Source: Chlamydomonas reinhardtii
Taxonomy: Eukaryota; Chlorophyta; Chlorophyceae; Chlamydomonadales; Chlamydomonadaceae
Assembly: GCF_000002595.2 (NCBI RefSeq)
Contig: NC_057006.1
Location: 5,783,512-5,847,511 of the forward strand
Reading direction: 5' to 3'
Length of the DNA stretch: 64,000 bases
Below, in pieces: positions 1 through 11,702 of this stretch (positions are counted from its first letter, which is position 1; each line of letters starts with the position of its first letter). The notes under the pieces were generated by a model. The model had not been told where the DNA came from and ran no database searches. It was given only the letters and a program-made list of their open reading frames with translations. The position numbers and the translations under genes are program-made.

Positions 1-2171
1 CAGGTGTTCACGGACAGCTGCCACGCACTGGACCGGGTGGGCCCCAACGCCGCGGCCAGCCCCGAGTGCCTGAGCGAGGGCGTCAAGCGCCTCAAGCAGC
101 GCCTGCTGCAGCGCATCATAGACACCATGAAGATGGAGCAGTGAGTGGGCGCAGCCGGCATGCGTCTTGCTTGTGTCTTGATGGTGTGTCGGTGTCTTTA
201 TGGCGTGGTGGTCTACCGTAGCGTCAGCGCTGGGCGAGGGAGGGAGGCAAGCAAGGGAGCGGGGCTGTGCGTCTGACCACTGCTACGCTTTGGCTTGTGG
301 CGGAAGCGCCTGAGGGGCCTGGCACCGCGCATTCCGCCCCCAGGTGCCTGATCTTCTGCCGCACCAACCACGACTGCGACCAGCTCGAGCGCTTCCTCAA
401 CACGCTGGGCGGGGCAGGCGGCGGGGCAGGCGGCCGCGGCTTCCGTGGCAAGCGCGAGAGCGGCAAGGAGAACCCCTACAGCTGCTGCGTGCTGGCGGGC
501 GCACGCAGGTGAGCGCTTGCCGCACAGCAGCTTCCGTAGCCATTGTGCCCGCCGTTCCCTCGCTCTCACTCTCAGGCTTTCCCCTCTTCACGCCTCGCTC
601 GCTGTTGATCCCTCACACGCCCTTTATACGCCGGGCCTTACCCTCCACCCCGCCATATCCTGCCCCTACGCCTGCTGTCTACTTCGCTACACTTCTCTGT
701 ACCAATCTTTGCAAGCCCCCATCGCACCCCACCGCACTGCACCCCCTGCTTTACAGCATGGACGAGCGGCGCGCCGCGCTGTCCGCGTTCAAGGACGGGG
801 ACGTGCGCTTCCTCATCGCCACTGACGTGGCCGCGCGCGGCATTGACATCCGCGAGCTGCCCTACGTCATCAACATGACCCTGCCCGACAAAAGCGAGGA
901 CTACATACACAGGGTGCGTGTATCCTTGTGTGTATTCGTGCGCTTGCGTGTCTACATGTGTGTCTTTACATGCGCACGTGTGGCAATGTAAGTCGGTAAA
1001 TGTGTGGAGGCATTGGGCGATGTGGACGTGCTGTCACATGACTGCGCGCACCGGGGCCACCAGGAGGTCGGGCCGAGTGATGCTGGGCGAAGGAAACGAT
1101 GCCAAGTCGCACAGAGTACACGGGCATGACTGCTGCCAAGCCCGCACTGCCCCCGTGCTGCATCACGACGATCCACGGATCCGCCGCACTCGCAACAACG
1201 CCAGCGCTTTGCACTGGACAAACACACGTGCGCAGATTGGGCGCGTGGGCCGCGCCGACACCATGGGTCTGGCCATCAGCCTGGTGGCCGAGGTGCCGGA
1301 GAAGGTGTGGTTCTGCACCGTCAAGGGCATGAAACCCTGGCTGGCGCCCGACAGCAGCAACACGCGCACCACGGACAAGGGCGGGCACACAATCTGGTGA
1401 GGGCTGATGAGAGGACGCCAAGGATTGTTGGGGTGTGACTCGCCTGGCGGAGTGGAAGGCTGCGGAGGACCTGGTGTTGGGGCGGGCTTTGCCTGTAGGA
1501 TTGCGGCTTGGGTTTGATACCCCACATACACGGACAATCGAAACCAAGTCTGCAGGTGCATAAGGTGCCTATGACCACCGCGCTATTGCCGCCCTCCTCC
1601 GCACACGCGCACACTTGCCTCACACGCCCCCACAACCCACACAACACAACCAGGTACAACGAGCGCGAGTTGCTGGGCGCCATTGAGGGGCGGCTGGGCC
1701 GGCCCATCCCGCCCATGTCGGACGACCTCACGCTGCCGCCGGAGCTGGCGGAGCGGCTCAGCGCGGCGGGGGACAAGTACGGCCAGCAGCGCGGTGGCGG
1801 AGTCAGCAAGGAGGTGGGCGCGAGGGCACAGAGGGTTGTGCGCGGGGCCGTGGGAGGGATACTGCTGGTGGGTGCACGCCATGCCTGTCGTGGCCCTTGC
1901 AGCAAAGGTGCCGCGGCGTCGAGCAAGCCGGGCGCCTGTTTCTTCCTTTCCAGTCGTGGCCCCGCAGGCGGCCTGCCCGGCTTTCCGCGCATTTTTCCTG
2001 TGCTCATGTCCTTACCGGTATGTTCTCTGGTTGCCTTGCGCTCCCCCCATCGCGGTCGGCCCACAGGTGACGGAGCACCTGGCGGCGATAGCGTCCAACG
2101 TGGCGCAGCTGGCTGGGCTGGAGTGGCAGGTGCAAACCAGCTACCTCAGCCTCAAACGGAAATGGGGCTAG
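1..2171 (+). CDS. DDX1: DDX1-type DEAD-box RNA helicase, C-terminal 295 residues (5' end outside window)
   Basis: ATP-dependent RNA helicase; in animals DDX1 acts in tRNA ligation, 3'-end processing and RNA-DNA hybrid clearance. Exons joined: 1-140, 344-508, 757-913, 1236-1396, 1654-1813, 2067-2171; total 888 nt, in frame from base 1 to a TAG stop. Only the second RecA lobe and the C-terminus lie here. Visible motifs are IV (CLIFCRT), V ([14 protein letters not shown]) and VI (YIHRIGRVGRA). The stretch after motif VI ([16 protein letters not shown], then GGHTIWYNE and a YGQ block) and the end ([10 protein letters not shown]) follow DDX1 specifically rather than other DEAD-box proteins. The SPRY insert and DEAD box that define DDX1 would lie to the left. 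A Gly-rich insert follows LNTLGG. All five introns are GT-AG. No TGTAA signal was seen before the next gene. Confidence 0.93.
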
Positions 2172-2810
2172 CGGGAGGCCAGGGGCCCGGCCAGGTTGCA
2201 CGACGGCGCCCGGAGGCTGCGGCGCTGCGGCTTACGTTTAGGGAGTGAGAGGTGGCGGAGAGGCCAAGCTAGCGGAGTCATCTTACATGGGTGACTGTAG
2301 GGTGCTTTTGATGATCCGGTGACTTGCCGTGGCGCCGTTGCGCCATAACTTATATGGGGATGGGCGGGACCATGCGTGCCTGAACTAGCGCCAGAGAGTC
2401 CAAGAGGCGCCAGTAGTCAAGGAGGCTGCGTCCGTCCTTGAGTGTTCCAGCTACTGCACTCATGCTCATTATTTCTGGAGTGCCGAAGGAGGCCCGTGTC
2501 CGACTGAGTCTGAAGTCGCCACCAGGAGGTGGTCAAGGACTGCGCCAAGGGCCGTGCTCCCGCATGAAGGTTGCGGTCATTTTATCGGTATGGGGGGTAC
2601 ACCTCATCAGGTATCATCATATCCATACATTCCCTAGTCATATATTCATACAGTTGCACGCTTTGACTCGTGACTTGACAAGGGAGCAGGGCGCTGCCGG
2701 GCGTCGAGCGGCAAGCCCCGATTTTTAGCAGTCAGACTCCTTCTTAATACGTGCATGGTTCATCATACCAAGACGTAGTGCAGGGGTTATTCAACGAGGA
2801 CGAAGAGGCC
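2172..2810. other. Intergenic region between DDX1 and NAMPT
   Basis: It holds the DDX1 3' UTR and the NAMPT promoter and 5' UTR. A somewhat AT-rich patch lies at about 2615-2655. An in-frame TAA at 2745-2747 lies upstream of the first NAMPT ATG, so the NAMPT coding region cannot extend further left without another exon. I see no other gene. Confidence 0.6.
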
Positions 2811-5800
2811 ATGATGCGGCTGCGCGGGCCAGGACAATGCACAGCCAACACGCGCAAGCCTAACCTTAAGAACATCGTTGTCTCCCGGCCAGTGCGGACC
2901 GGCGCGGTCGCCTGCAGAGCCATGCTTCCTGTCGGTGTTCCCATAAGCGTCTTGACGGACAGTTACAAGGCGACACACTTCCTGCAATATCCTAAAGCTC
3001 AGAAGATGGTCGCGGTAAGCCTGCTCTGGTAACTGGGGCTCGCCCTCGCCTCTTGATGGTTTCTTCCGCATGCTTCCTGGCCGCAGTATGGCGAGTTCCG
3101 TCAAGGATTCAATAAGGATAAGACAGACACACGTTTGGTGTCCTACGGCATGCGGTACCTAGTTGAAACCTATATCAGCCGGCAGTGGACGATGGAGGAC
3201 GTGGAGATGGCCGACGCGTTCTACCGGTGAGGAAGCGACAAGAGCGCACGTGACGCGGCTCTTGGCCTGAAGGTGGACATGAGGAATAAGTAACTATGTT
3301 GCCTGCGTGCAGGACGCATATGGCGCCAAACCACACGGCGTTTCCCTTCCCGCGCGCCCTCTTCGAGAAGTTCGTGCGGGAAAACAACGGTAGGCAGGCA
3401 CCCCTCTCGGTTGAAGGACCCAGGACGCCTTTGTACCCATGTAACGCTCACGACATCTGCTAGCTGTTTATGTTTGCCCTGTGGGCGGGGGGGGGAGAGC
3501 TATATCGTTACGAGTTTCCTGACTTCCCTGGATGCCCACAGGTTTCTTCCCCGTGAAGTTGGAGACGTTGCCCGAGGGCACTTGTGCACATGTGCGGGTG
3601 CCCGTGTACCAGGTGCGGGGGTGGCACGAGCTGGGGTTGGGTAGGCTGCGGTGCTGGCGGTGTCACCTGGCCTCAATCAGCCTTGGGCGGAAGGTTCCTA
3701 GAAGTGGCTCTGGGTCGGCGAAGCTTGTCGGAGCTGATGGTCTGGCTGGCTGACGGGCGCGTCTGCGCCTGAGTCGAGCGGCACATGGAGCCAGGGGCCG
3801 CCCTTGACAGCGCTGCCTCCCGCCGCAGAGCCGCTCAAGCTAAGTTATATTCTTCTGGTCTGGTCTGACCCACATCGCACTGCGTGCCTGGGCGACGCCC
3901 CGCCCACACAGATCACCGCGGTCGGCGAGTACGCGCCGCTATGCACGTTCTTGGAGACCATCCTGACCATGATCTGGTACCCCACCTCCGTCGCAACGCT
4001 CTCCCGCCGCGCGCGCGATGTGGTGGAGGCCAGCTTCGCGCGCACTAGCGACGGCGGCGTGGGCAGCCCGCTGGTGCAGAGCAAGCTGCACGACTTCGGC
4101 TTCCGCGGCTGCACCGGCGTGGAGCAGTCCATCATCGGCGGCTGCGCGCACTTGCTCAGCTTCACGGGCAGCGACACCATGTCGGCGGCCTTCTACGCGC
4201 AGGTGGGCGGCGCGGGCAGAGTTGAGGAAGTGATACACCTTGGGGAAATGGGATAGGGGTAGGGATAGGGAGCGGCGCCGGGCGGGTGCGTGGGTAGGAG
4301 GCAGGAGCGCCGGGCATTGGAAATGGCGGTCGTATGCAAGGGTCCAGCATCGAGCTGATGGCCTTGAAAAGGAAGGTTTGGGCGCTGCATGTGGCGGGGT
4401 GCCTGGAGCTGGAGTAGCAGCAGAGTAAGCAGCTGGAAGCTCCCAGTGAAACGGCGCGGGGACTTCGGAGGCTGCGGCTACTCTGTCAACGCTATGGAGC
4501 AGAGGGCGTTAACAATGGGCGGGAGCTGGAGGTGGCCGCTGGTCCGGCGGCGAGCTGCGGCTCGGCCGTTCCTGCTCGGTTGCCTCGCCGGCGCATGAGC
4601 AGGGACGCCGCTGTCGCAGTACAGATTGGGCTTGCGGCCTGGCGCGGATTACCTAGGCGGTGCATACCGCGAAGCAGACAGCATGAGAGCGCTCCGGGCC
4701 ACCGGTGTGCAGGCACCATGTGCACAATACGATATTCAAATCTTAGGAGGGTCAGACGGCTGGGTGGTTGGCCTGGGGTCATGAGCGCCACACCTCGGCG
4801 GCTCTGGTCCCACGGGGGCCTGCCCTGCTGCACCACTGTCCGACACGTCCGCATCCTCCTATGCAGCAAGCCTACGCCGTACCACGAGACCCCATGCGCG
4901 CTGCCTCGCCCTCCCCACCCCCCTCGCACACGCCGCACCGCCGCTCACCCTCCTCTCGTCTCTCCCGCAGTTCAAGCTGAACGGCGGGCGGCCTGTGGCG
5001 ATGTCCATCCCCGCCACGGAGCACAGCGTCATGACGGCCTGGCCCACCGAGGCCGCTGCCATGAACAACATGATCGACCACTTTGGCACCGGCATCTATG
5101 CCTGCGTCATGGACAGCTACGACTACGCCAAGGTGGGGGCGGGCGGCTGTGGGCTGGGGGCGGCTGGAGGGCATGGAAAGTGGGTTCCATGAAGTGCTTG
5201 GTGGGCGACGTTTCCTGATCTGAGCAGATTGCGGCGGCAACCTGAGCACATGGACCTGTGACTGAGGGGTCATGCGGCCAGCCCGCACTTCAGCGCGCTC
5301 ACCCTCCATGGCAATGCTTGTATCAATGGCCCAACCCCGAAGGCGCTGTCGGAGGTGCTGCCGTCCGTGTCGGTGCACAAGCTGAGCAAGGGCGGCTACC
5401 TGGTGCTGCGGCCAGACAGCGGCGACCCCACGGAGGCGGTGCTCATGGTAAGAGGAGCGCGGGGGGGGCGGCGGCGGCGGCGGAGCTGTTACATACAGAG
5501 CGTGCAAAGAGTGCGCGGGAGAGGGAGCGTGTGTTTGCACCTGCGGAACACACGCACACAGCCCACAGCGTGCACGCGTATTGCAAATAATCAATTATGG
5601 AAGAAGACCCGCACGTGTGGTCGCGGGGGACTGAGACTTGGGTTTGGGTCCGTCGGAAACAGGATGGCACGGTAAGGACGGTAAGGCTGGGCGAAGCGGG
5701 GTCGGTGCTTGCACAGCTCGGCGCGCGCCCAGGGGATTCCAGCATCTGCCGCGCTCCGCGGGCTCAGCACTGTGAACGGGGTCTCGAGTCGCATGCGTGC

Positions 5801-6871
5801 CCATTGCAACCCGTCCTTACAGGCGCTGGCGGCGGCGGAGAAGGTGTTTGGCACCACGCGCAACGGCAAGGGCTTCAAGGTCATCCCCGGCTGCGGCGTC
5901 ATCCAGGGCGACGGCATCGATTTGCCCACCATGGAGAAGATCGCACTCGTGAGTGGCAGGCGGGAGTGGCGGGGCTTAGGCGAGCTGCTGCTGCTGCTGT
6001 TGCGGCTGCTGCTGCTACTATTGCTGCTGGGTGGTGGGCACTACGGGTCATGACGCGGCGAGGTTAAGCGCAACCTGTGGTGTGACGGTAGATACTATGG
6101 CTGCGGCACTGCCAGCACCTGTCCTCCCAGACCTCCCACATGCAGACCCCCTTCCTCCTGCCTTTCCCCTCCCCCACACACAGGCAATTGAGGCCGCGGG
6201 CTACGCCGCCGACAACGTGTCTTACGGCATGGGCGGCGGGCTGCTGCAGAAGGTGAACCGCGACACCATGTCCTTCGCCACGAAGCTCAACCACATCATC
6301 TACGAGGACGGCCGCGCCGCCGACATCATGAAGCAGCCGCAGACCGACACCGGCAAGTTCTCGCTGCCAGGTGAGGCTAAGTACCGAGGCTGGGGCGGGC
6401 GCAGTTGGAAGAAGAGGCCGGCAAAGAGAGCTGCTACGAGAAGCAGCCAGGCGGGGCCTGACGGCAGCCAAGCCCCTAGCTGCCGTCGCCTGCTCAATGC
6501 ACATGCTCTGCGCATTGCAACTCTGTCCACGCCTTTAGCGCAAAGCGCCTCATGGCTTGCTCTGATAGAACCATCACCGGCTTTTCTCCTGCACTCGCAC
6601 AGGCGTGCTGGCGGTGAAGCGCGTGGACGGCGTGCCCACGGTGTTCCCCGCCGACAGCGGCGAGGTGGCCCCGCACGAGAACCTGCTGCGGGTGGTGTAC
6701 GACTGCGGCCCGCTGGCGGGCGTGTGGGAGGACTTCGACACCGTGCGCGCGCGTGTGGCGGCGGAGTGGACGGCGCTGCCCAAGACGTCGGACAACATCA
6801 GCGCCAGCCTGAAGGAGAAGGTGCGGCAGCAAATGGCGCTACGCGGCAAGGTGCCGGCGTTGGCCCACTAG
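2811..6871 (+). CDS. NAMPT: Nicotinamide phosphoribosyltransferase
   Basis: Makes nicotinamide mononucleotide from nicotinamide and PRPP, the first step of the two-step NAD salvage route. Ten exons: 2811-3014, 3087-3226, 3313-3389, 3542-3612, 3912-4202, 4971-5132, 5343-5447, 5823-5948, 6184-6370, 6603-6871; 1632 nt, 543 aa, against 491 in human. Family landmarks in order: LTDSYKATHFLQYP, WYPTSVATLSR, SKLHDFGFRG, SIPATEHSVMTAWP with the catalytic His at about residue 279, RPDSGDP with Arg338 and Asp340, VIQGDGID, and GMGGGLLQKVNRDT. The first ATG gives an Arg-rich extension of about 57 residues before the family start, which could be an organelle presequence (inference). An ATG further in (AMLPVGVPISV) could instead be the start. 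All introns are GT-AG. Confidence 0.95.
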
Positions 6872-8507
6872 AGCTCGAGCGCGCCCGGGGCGGTTGGGCG
6901 CGCTTGGGGCGCCTGTGGGCTCGCAGGAGCGCGTGGAGGGCGCTGACGGAGCGCTGACGGAGCAAGGGCTTGGTGCTTCAAGCGGTGGCATCGGCGGCGG
7001 CAGTTGCGAAGCAGCGGCAGGCACATCTGTGAGTGCCGGGTCGCGGGTGAGGATCAGTGCAGCACGGCGCAGTTGCTGGCGCACACCGAGGACCGCGCGT
7101 TTGTTCGCGACATGCGCGAAGAACCCAGATCGACAGCATACTCGCCGTATTTTATGATGGCACGGAGGGTGATGCACTGGAAACAAAGAGCAGCGCGCCA
7201 GAGTGGAAGCGGCGCGACAGAAACGCAGAGGCAATAAGCGTGGCGTGCGGTGCGCGGGGTTCATGTGGCCTCGGCCTTCGCTGCGTTCGCGGAGGGACAC
7301 CTGCGCGCACAGTGTTGGGGCCGGGTTGGATGGGGAGGTGGCTAAGCGGCAGCTGGTGGGGATGGGGGAAATGGAGGGGGGGCTCTGACAATTGGGTGGT
7401 GTGGGTAGTTGTTGGGCTGTGCTCGGGGTGGATCATCCCAGCGCCGTCTACCCAACACGCTCGCTAGTCATCACAGGCTTTACGACTTGGTGGTTGGGCG
7501 GACAGGTGGTAGGATACTGTTCAACGCATGAGCGTGCGAACCAAGGTGGTTCCTAATGTAGGCCGGTTCAGATCTTTCATTGTTAATTTCAGCATCAGGC
7601 ACTGGGCGTAGGGTTGGCAGGTGCTTGCAGAATGCTATTAAAGGTTGGGAATAGTAACCCATCAAGGCTGGGATATGCAAGACTGGAGTGTCTTATCCTA
7701 GTCGTGCTTCGCGCGCGCCGCGTCTGCAGGCCGACTGGCGATAGCCAGCATTGCGTGCCGTCTGGAGCAGATCGTTGAGCAAGGGATGGCGGGACAGGTT
7801 TTGGACTGAAAGTTCTTCAGGCCCGGGATGGGCGGTGTGATCATCGGAATGACCCGAGTGTTTCAAACAGTGCTGCACATGGCGTCACCTGAGCGAATGA
7901 GGTCTCCTGATGACCATGCAGATTGCGCAGGGCTGCGTGGGGCCCTGCATGGCATTTGAAGCATGGTATGAACATGTGAAATGGTACTACGTGGTGTACG
8001 GGGTGCAGTGCGTGTCGAGTGCAGCGTCCGCTCGCTCCGTGCTTCGAAGCGGTGTGCGAGTGATGCTGTCCACCAGAACGCGGTCGGTATGGGAGCATGG
8101 GACACGTGCTAACGGCCGGCGTGCGTTATGGGATGTAATTGAGGTTGAGGACTGTAAGAGCGTGTGACAAGTGGGCGCAGTGGCATTGGCAATGGGACCT
8201 GAGAAATGGAGGGCGTGCGACCAGCGCGCATTCCAGCTGTAATGGCGGCGGAAGTGCGAAACCTGTGTACGTACACGATAACATGCCCAGGGGCACCCTA
8301 TCTGGCCAGGGGACCCCTGATTGCAACCGCCAGATTTGCTTGGCAAGCAGCATACAGCACTACCACTACGGCCATTGCGGATTGCCTTTGTCTCAATGCT
8401 TTCTGCCGCCTCCTTTAACGCATACACAAACCCACTCCTAACGTCATGCTCTCGGGCATCTTGGAGTCACGACCCGTTCACCATCATGCATGCAGTATGC
8501 TATCCAT
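6872..8507. other. Long intergenic region after NAMPT
   Basis: No convincing gene on either strand. Short open frames here lack family resemblance and splice-consistent extensions. The region probably contains a long NAMPT 3' UTR, since the first TGTAA on the + strand is about 1.26 kb downstream of the stop. Confidence 0.55.
8134..8138 (+). terminator. Candidate TGTAA polyadenylation signal for NAMPT
   Basis: TGTAA is the usual chlorophyte poly(A) signal, and this is the first one found after the NAMPT stop. The implied UTR is long, so the assignment is tentative. Confidence 0.35.
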
Positions 8508-8564
8508 ACATATTTCACTTAGAATGTCCCTTCTTGTGATTCGCATTCTTATGTATTTCGCATG

Positions 8565-8664
8565 NNNNNNNNNNNNNNNNNNNNNNNNNNNNNNNNNNNN
8601 NNNNNNNNNNNNNNNNNNNNNNNNNNNNNNNNNNNNNNNNNNNNNNNNNNNNNNNNNNNNNNNN
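8565..8664. other. Assembly gap of 100 Ns
   Basis: Exactly 100 N characters, the conventional placeholder for a gap of unknown size. True sequence and length are unknown. Confidence 0.99.
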
Positions 8665-8703
8665 GACCTGATAACCATGATGTGGCGCATGGTTTATCAG
8701 GTC
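8665..8703. repeat. Small inverted repeat nested inside the foldback
   Basis: Arms 8665-8679 and 8688-8703 pair with one extra base in the right arm (GACCTGATAACCATG against CATGGTTTATCAGGTC). It sits between the gap and the right arm of the larger inverted repeat. Confidence 0.7.
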
Positions 8704-8774
8704 TGTGGATTTAGCGCCATGCGAAATACATAAGAATGCGAATCACAAGAAGGGACATTCTGAGTGAGATATGT

Positions 8775-9095
8775 GGGGCAGTCGTAATGAATGCGCACGC
8801 TAGGCCCAAACGGCCGGCCCATCACAGGTAACGGCGAACGTACTAGCTCCTGCCCTGAGCAGCAGGCACATCGTGCGTACCTGGTAAACCCTGCCTTCAC
8901 AAAGCAGCCTCCCACGCCCACTTGCGCTTCCCTCATCTTTACGCCCTTAGGCGGTTGCACATCAGCCTCCCGTTTGACATATCAGTAGCAATCACCACAT
9001 TCAACGCGTCACCAGTTTATTCACCACGCCGCCACCACCACCACCACCACCACCAAAAGCGGTGCCCTACCCTCCCGTGCTTGTTCTTCCTTCCT
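8775..9095. other. Intergenic region 3' of the kinase-like gene
   Basis: No gene seen. A short CCA trinucleotide run lies at about 9027-9054, just outside the 3' end of the minus-strand kinase-like gene. Confidence 0.6.
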
Positions 9096-11137
9096 TCACC
9101 AGCGCGCCTTCATGCCCTCCAGCTCCTGCCGCAGCGTGCGCGTGGTGGGCCGCCGCACCGGCGCGTCGGCCTGCATGCGGCCGGCCAGCGCCAGCAGCTC
9201 CGCCACAAAGGCCGCGTCGCGCTCCTTGCCCGGCGTCACCCGGCCGCCGGGCGCCAGCTTGCTGTCCTGCAGCTGCGTCAGCACGTACTCCAGGCTGGCG
9301 CCCACCAGGTAGACGTGGCTCAGCGCCGTCATGTGCGGGTCCGCGGCGTCCGTCATCTCGGGCGGCGCGAAGCCCGGCGTCATCATGGACGGCGCGTCGG
9401 GCGCCCGCTGCCAGTCCAGCGCGCGCCACACGGCGCTCTGGCCCATGCAGTAGGACCCGGCGGCGGCGGGGCCCACAGTGGCCTGCTGCGCCATGGCCCG
9501 CACCTGCGCAGCCGCCGCCTGCACGTCGGCCAGGGGCAGCAGGCTGGCGCCGTCCAGGTCCGTCAGCTTCACGCGGCCTGGGGGGGGGGGGGGGCGGGAT
9601 AAACGGAGGAGAAGAGGGCAGGGGACGAGGATTGATGATGGCGGCTGTGATGACAGGCAAGACCAGAAGGAATGGAGGGACAGAACGGGACAGGGCGGGA
9701 AGGACAAGCCACCCGTCACACTGTGGTTAGCAGCCGTACATGAGTGACGCCTTGCTGCGCCCGGCATTGCTGCTATCATGCATTCATGCTAGTACTGCTG
9801 CTCACCCCGGGCGTCCACCAGCAGGTTCTCCAGCTTCAGGTCACCCAGCACCACGCCGGCCCGGCTCAGCAGCTGCAGCAGGTGCACCACCTGAGACGGG
9901 TCCATGCGGGGCGAGGGGCGCAAGGGGGTGGATGGCGGCGGTCAGGTGCGTGGATGGTGCATAGCTTAAAATAGGGTCGGGCCCAAACCGGGGCTGACAG
10001 TTTCATAGCATCTTGCACTGCACCCAGCGTGACACCACACGACCGGACACACCAAGCACACTCCCGCGCTGCACCCACCTGCAGCAGCGCCTCGATGGTC
10101 TTGGTGTAGCGCTTGCTGTCGGGCTGCTGCGTGGCGGCCTGGTTGTCCCCCGGCACCATGTCGGGCGCGAACAGCTTGACCAGGTAGTCGCGCAGGCTGC
10201 CGTTTTCCAGCCACTCGCTGCATTCATTGGGTGGGGTGGCGAGGAAGTAAGGAGCACGAGGTCAGAGACGGTTCGCCAGCGCAGGAAGAATCGCACACAC
10301 AGGCACGGAACGAACTCGGAATGACGGTTTGGCCAAACGGCTGTCCGGCATTGCGCCCGCCGCCACCTGCCGCCTGCTGTCTCCCTCAGGTGTCGCGCGT
10401 AGAAGCACCCCCCAAACGAGCTAGGCGCTCCCACGCCCACGAGCGAGCACGGGCACCCCTGCCTTCCCACAGCGCCCCTGTGCCCATGCCTCGCTCGCTC
10501 ACCTGTACGTCACCATGCGGTAGGAGCTGGCCACGCGGCCGGCACCCCCCTCCACCTGCTCCACGCTCCAGCCCAGCATCTTGCTGATGCAGAGCCCCAC
10601 CGACTCCGGTCCGTGCACAGCCTGGAAGCGCGCCGCCACCAGCGAGCAGCACACCGCCTCGCGCGCCATCACCCGGACGTGCAGCGGCAGGGCTGCCAGC
10701 CCGGCGCCGCCGCCGCTGCCGCTGCGACGGTGCTGCTGCAGCGCCTGCAGCTGGTCCGGCGGAATCATCAGCGTCACGGTCTTGCAAGCCACGTGCTTGA
10801 AGTGTCCGCCGGCGTTGGACTGCAGCTGGGGGCCGCGGGCGCCGGCGCCGGTGGCGAGCAGGCTGTCCGACATGATGACCGCCGCGTACTGCACCTCGCG
10901 GAAGGCGCACTTGTACTTGCTCACGCCGTACACCCAGCGGACGTCGTTGGCAGCGAGCGGTGCCGGCATGGTTGGCGCGAAGCTGGCGATGCTGTCGCGG
11001 AGCAGGTCGGCGTGGTTCTTGGGCTGGGGGGCGGCCGGGGGCAGCGGGGCTTTGGCCAGCGAGCCAGCCGCGACCTTTCGGCGGGTTGGGCTGAGCAGGT
11101 AGGCACCCATGCCCGGGAGCACGTCCGGCGGCGTGTT
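9096..11137 (-). CDS. Atypical protein-kinase-like protein (5' exon unresolved)
   Basis: Protein-kinase fold. Exons on the minus strand: 11137-10503, 10217-10079, 9890-9806, 9577-9096; 1341 nt, 446 residues with the start missing. Landmarks in order: VACKTVTL (the VAIK lysine); a hinge, VTYSEWLENGSLRDYL; catalytic loop VVLGDLKLENLLVD, in which the Asp and Lys are kept but His-Arg of HRD is replaced by Leu-Gly; VKLTDLDGA, with DLD in place of DFG; and FAPPEMTD (the APE motif). The phosphate-transfer Asp, metal Asp and ATP Lys are all present, so activity is possible. No obvious glycine loop was recognised. The first exon listed starts in phase 0, so a further exon must supply the start codon. 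Substrate unknown. Confidence 0.75.
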
Positions 11138-11646
11138 CTGCGGGAAGGAGTACAGTTGTTAAAAAGTTGATCATTGCGAGCGCGAGCATGAGAGAAAGCT
11201 GAAGAAAACGGCCCGAGGCCTTTCGCGAGTCTGGTATCCGACCAACCGACCCGCGTCCCCGACCTCTGCCAATCATGTGGTTGAATGACTATGCGTTGGA
11301 TATAGTGCTTTATGCACATGCGCATGCGTGCTACTAACCCGTCCGCGCTTTGTCGGGCCCGTCGGCACATTGATTGCGCCGAGCACAGGTTCACGAGCAT
11401 CATTCTGACGCCTGAACACGCAGAAACACGGATAGCAGGGGACAGACGTGCACGGACGAAGACCGAGCGAGAGACAATCCTCGCGTTGAGCCATTGAACA
11501 TTCAGAGACACTTGCGAGAACCTGGCACTGGCACTGGCGCCCATACCAAGGCCTTCCAAATGACCTAAATGTGCCATGCCTGCGACCCCCAACAGAGCCC
11601 GAGCTGCCAGGAGCCCAAAGAAGACCAAGGCCTCGGGCCGCCTCAC

Positions 11647-11702
11647 CTGAGCGCTGCCGCCTTCACCGCCCAGTTCTGCTGGCGTCCGCGACCACGAGGC
11701 AT
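11647..11702 (-). other. Candidate first coding exon for the kinase-like gene
   Basis: ATG followed by a basic stretch (MPRGRGRQQNWAVKAAAL) and a good GTGAGG donor. It ends in phase 2, while the next recognised exon needs phase 0. Either a small exon lies between them or this is not the start. It is offered only as a candidate. Confidence 0.3.

Larger units (their letters stand above)
8508..8774. repeat. Large inverted repeat (57-bp arms) flanking an assembly gap
   Basis: Left arm 8508-8564 and right arm 8718-8774 are reverse complements with only a few mismatches near the outer ends. The inner 40 or so bases (ending in the left arm with TTCGCATG) are a perfect match. The 100-N gap begins exactly at the inner edge of the left arm. 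The structure would form a long hairpin and probably caused the sequencing failure. It fits a foldback element or non-autonomous DNA transposon, but no transposase or target-site duplication was identified. Confidence 0.8.

Noticed and set aside
6894-7467. Several 80-150-codon frames on both strands after NAMPT
   Set aside because: They overlap each other in opposite strands and lie in the probable NAMPT 3' UTR.
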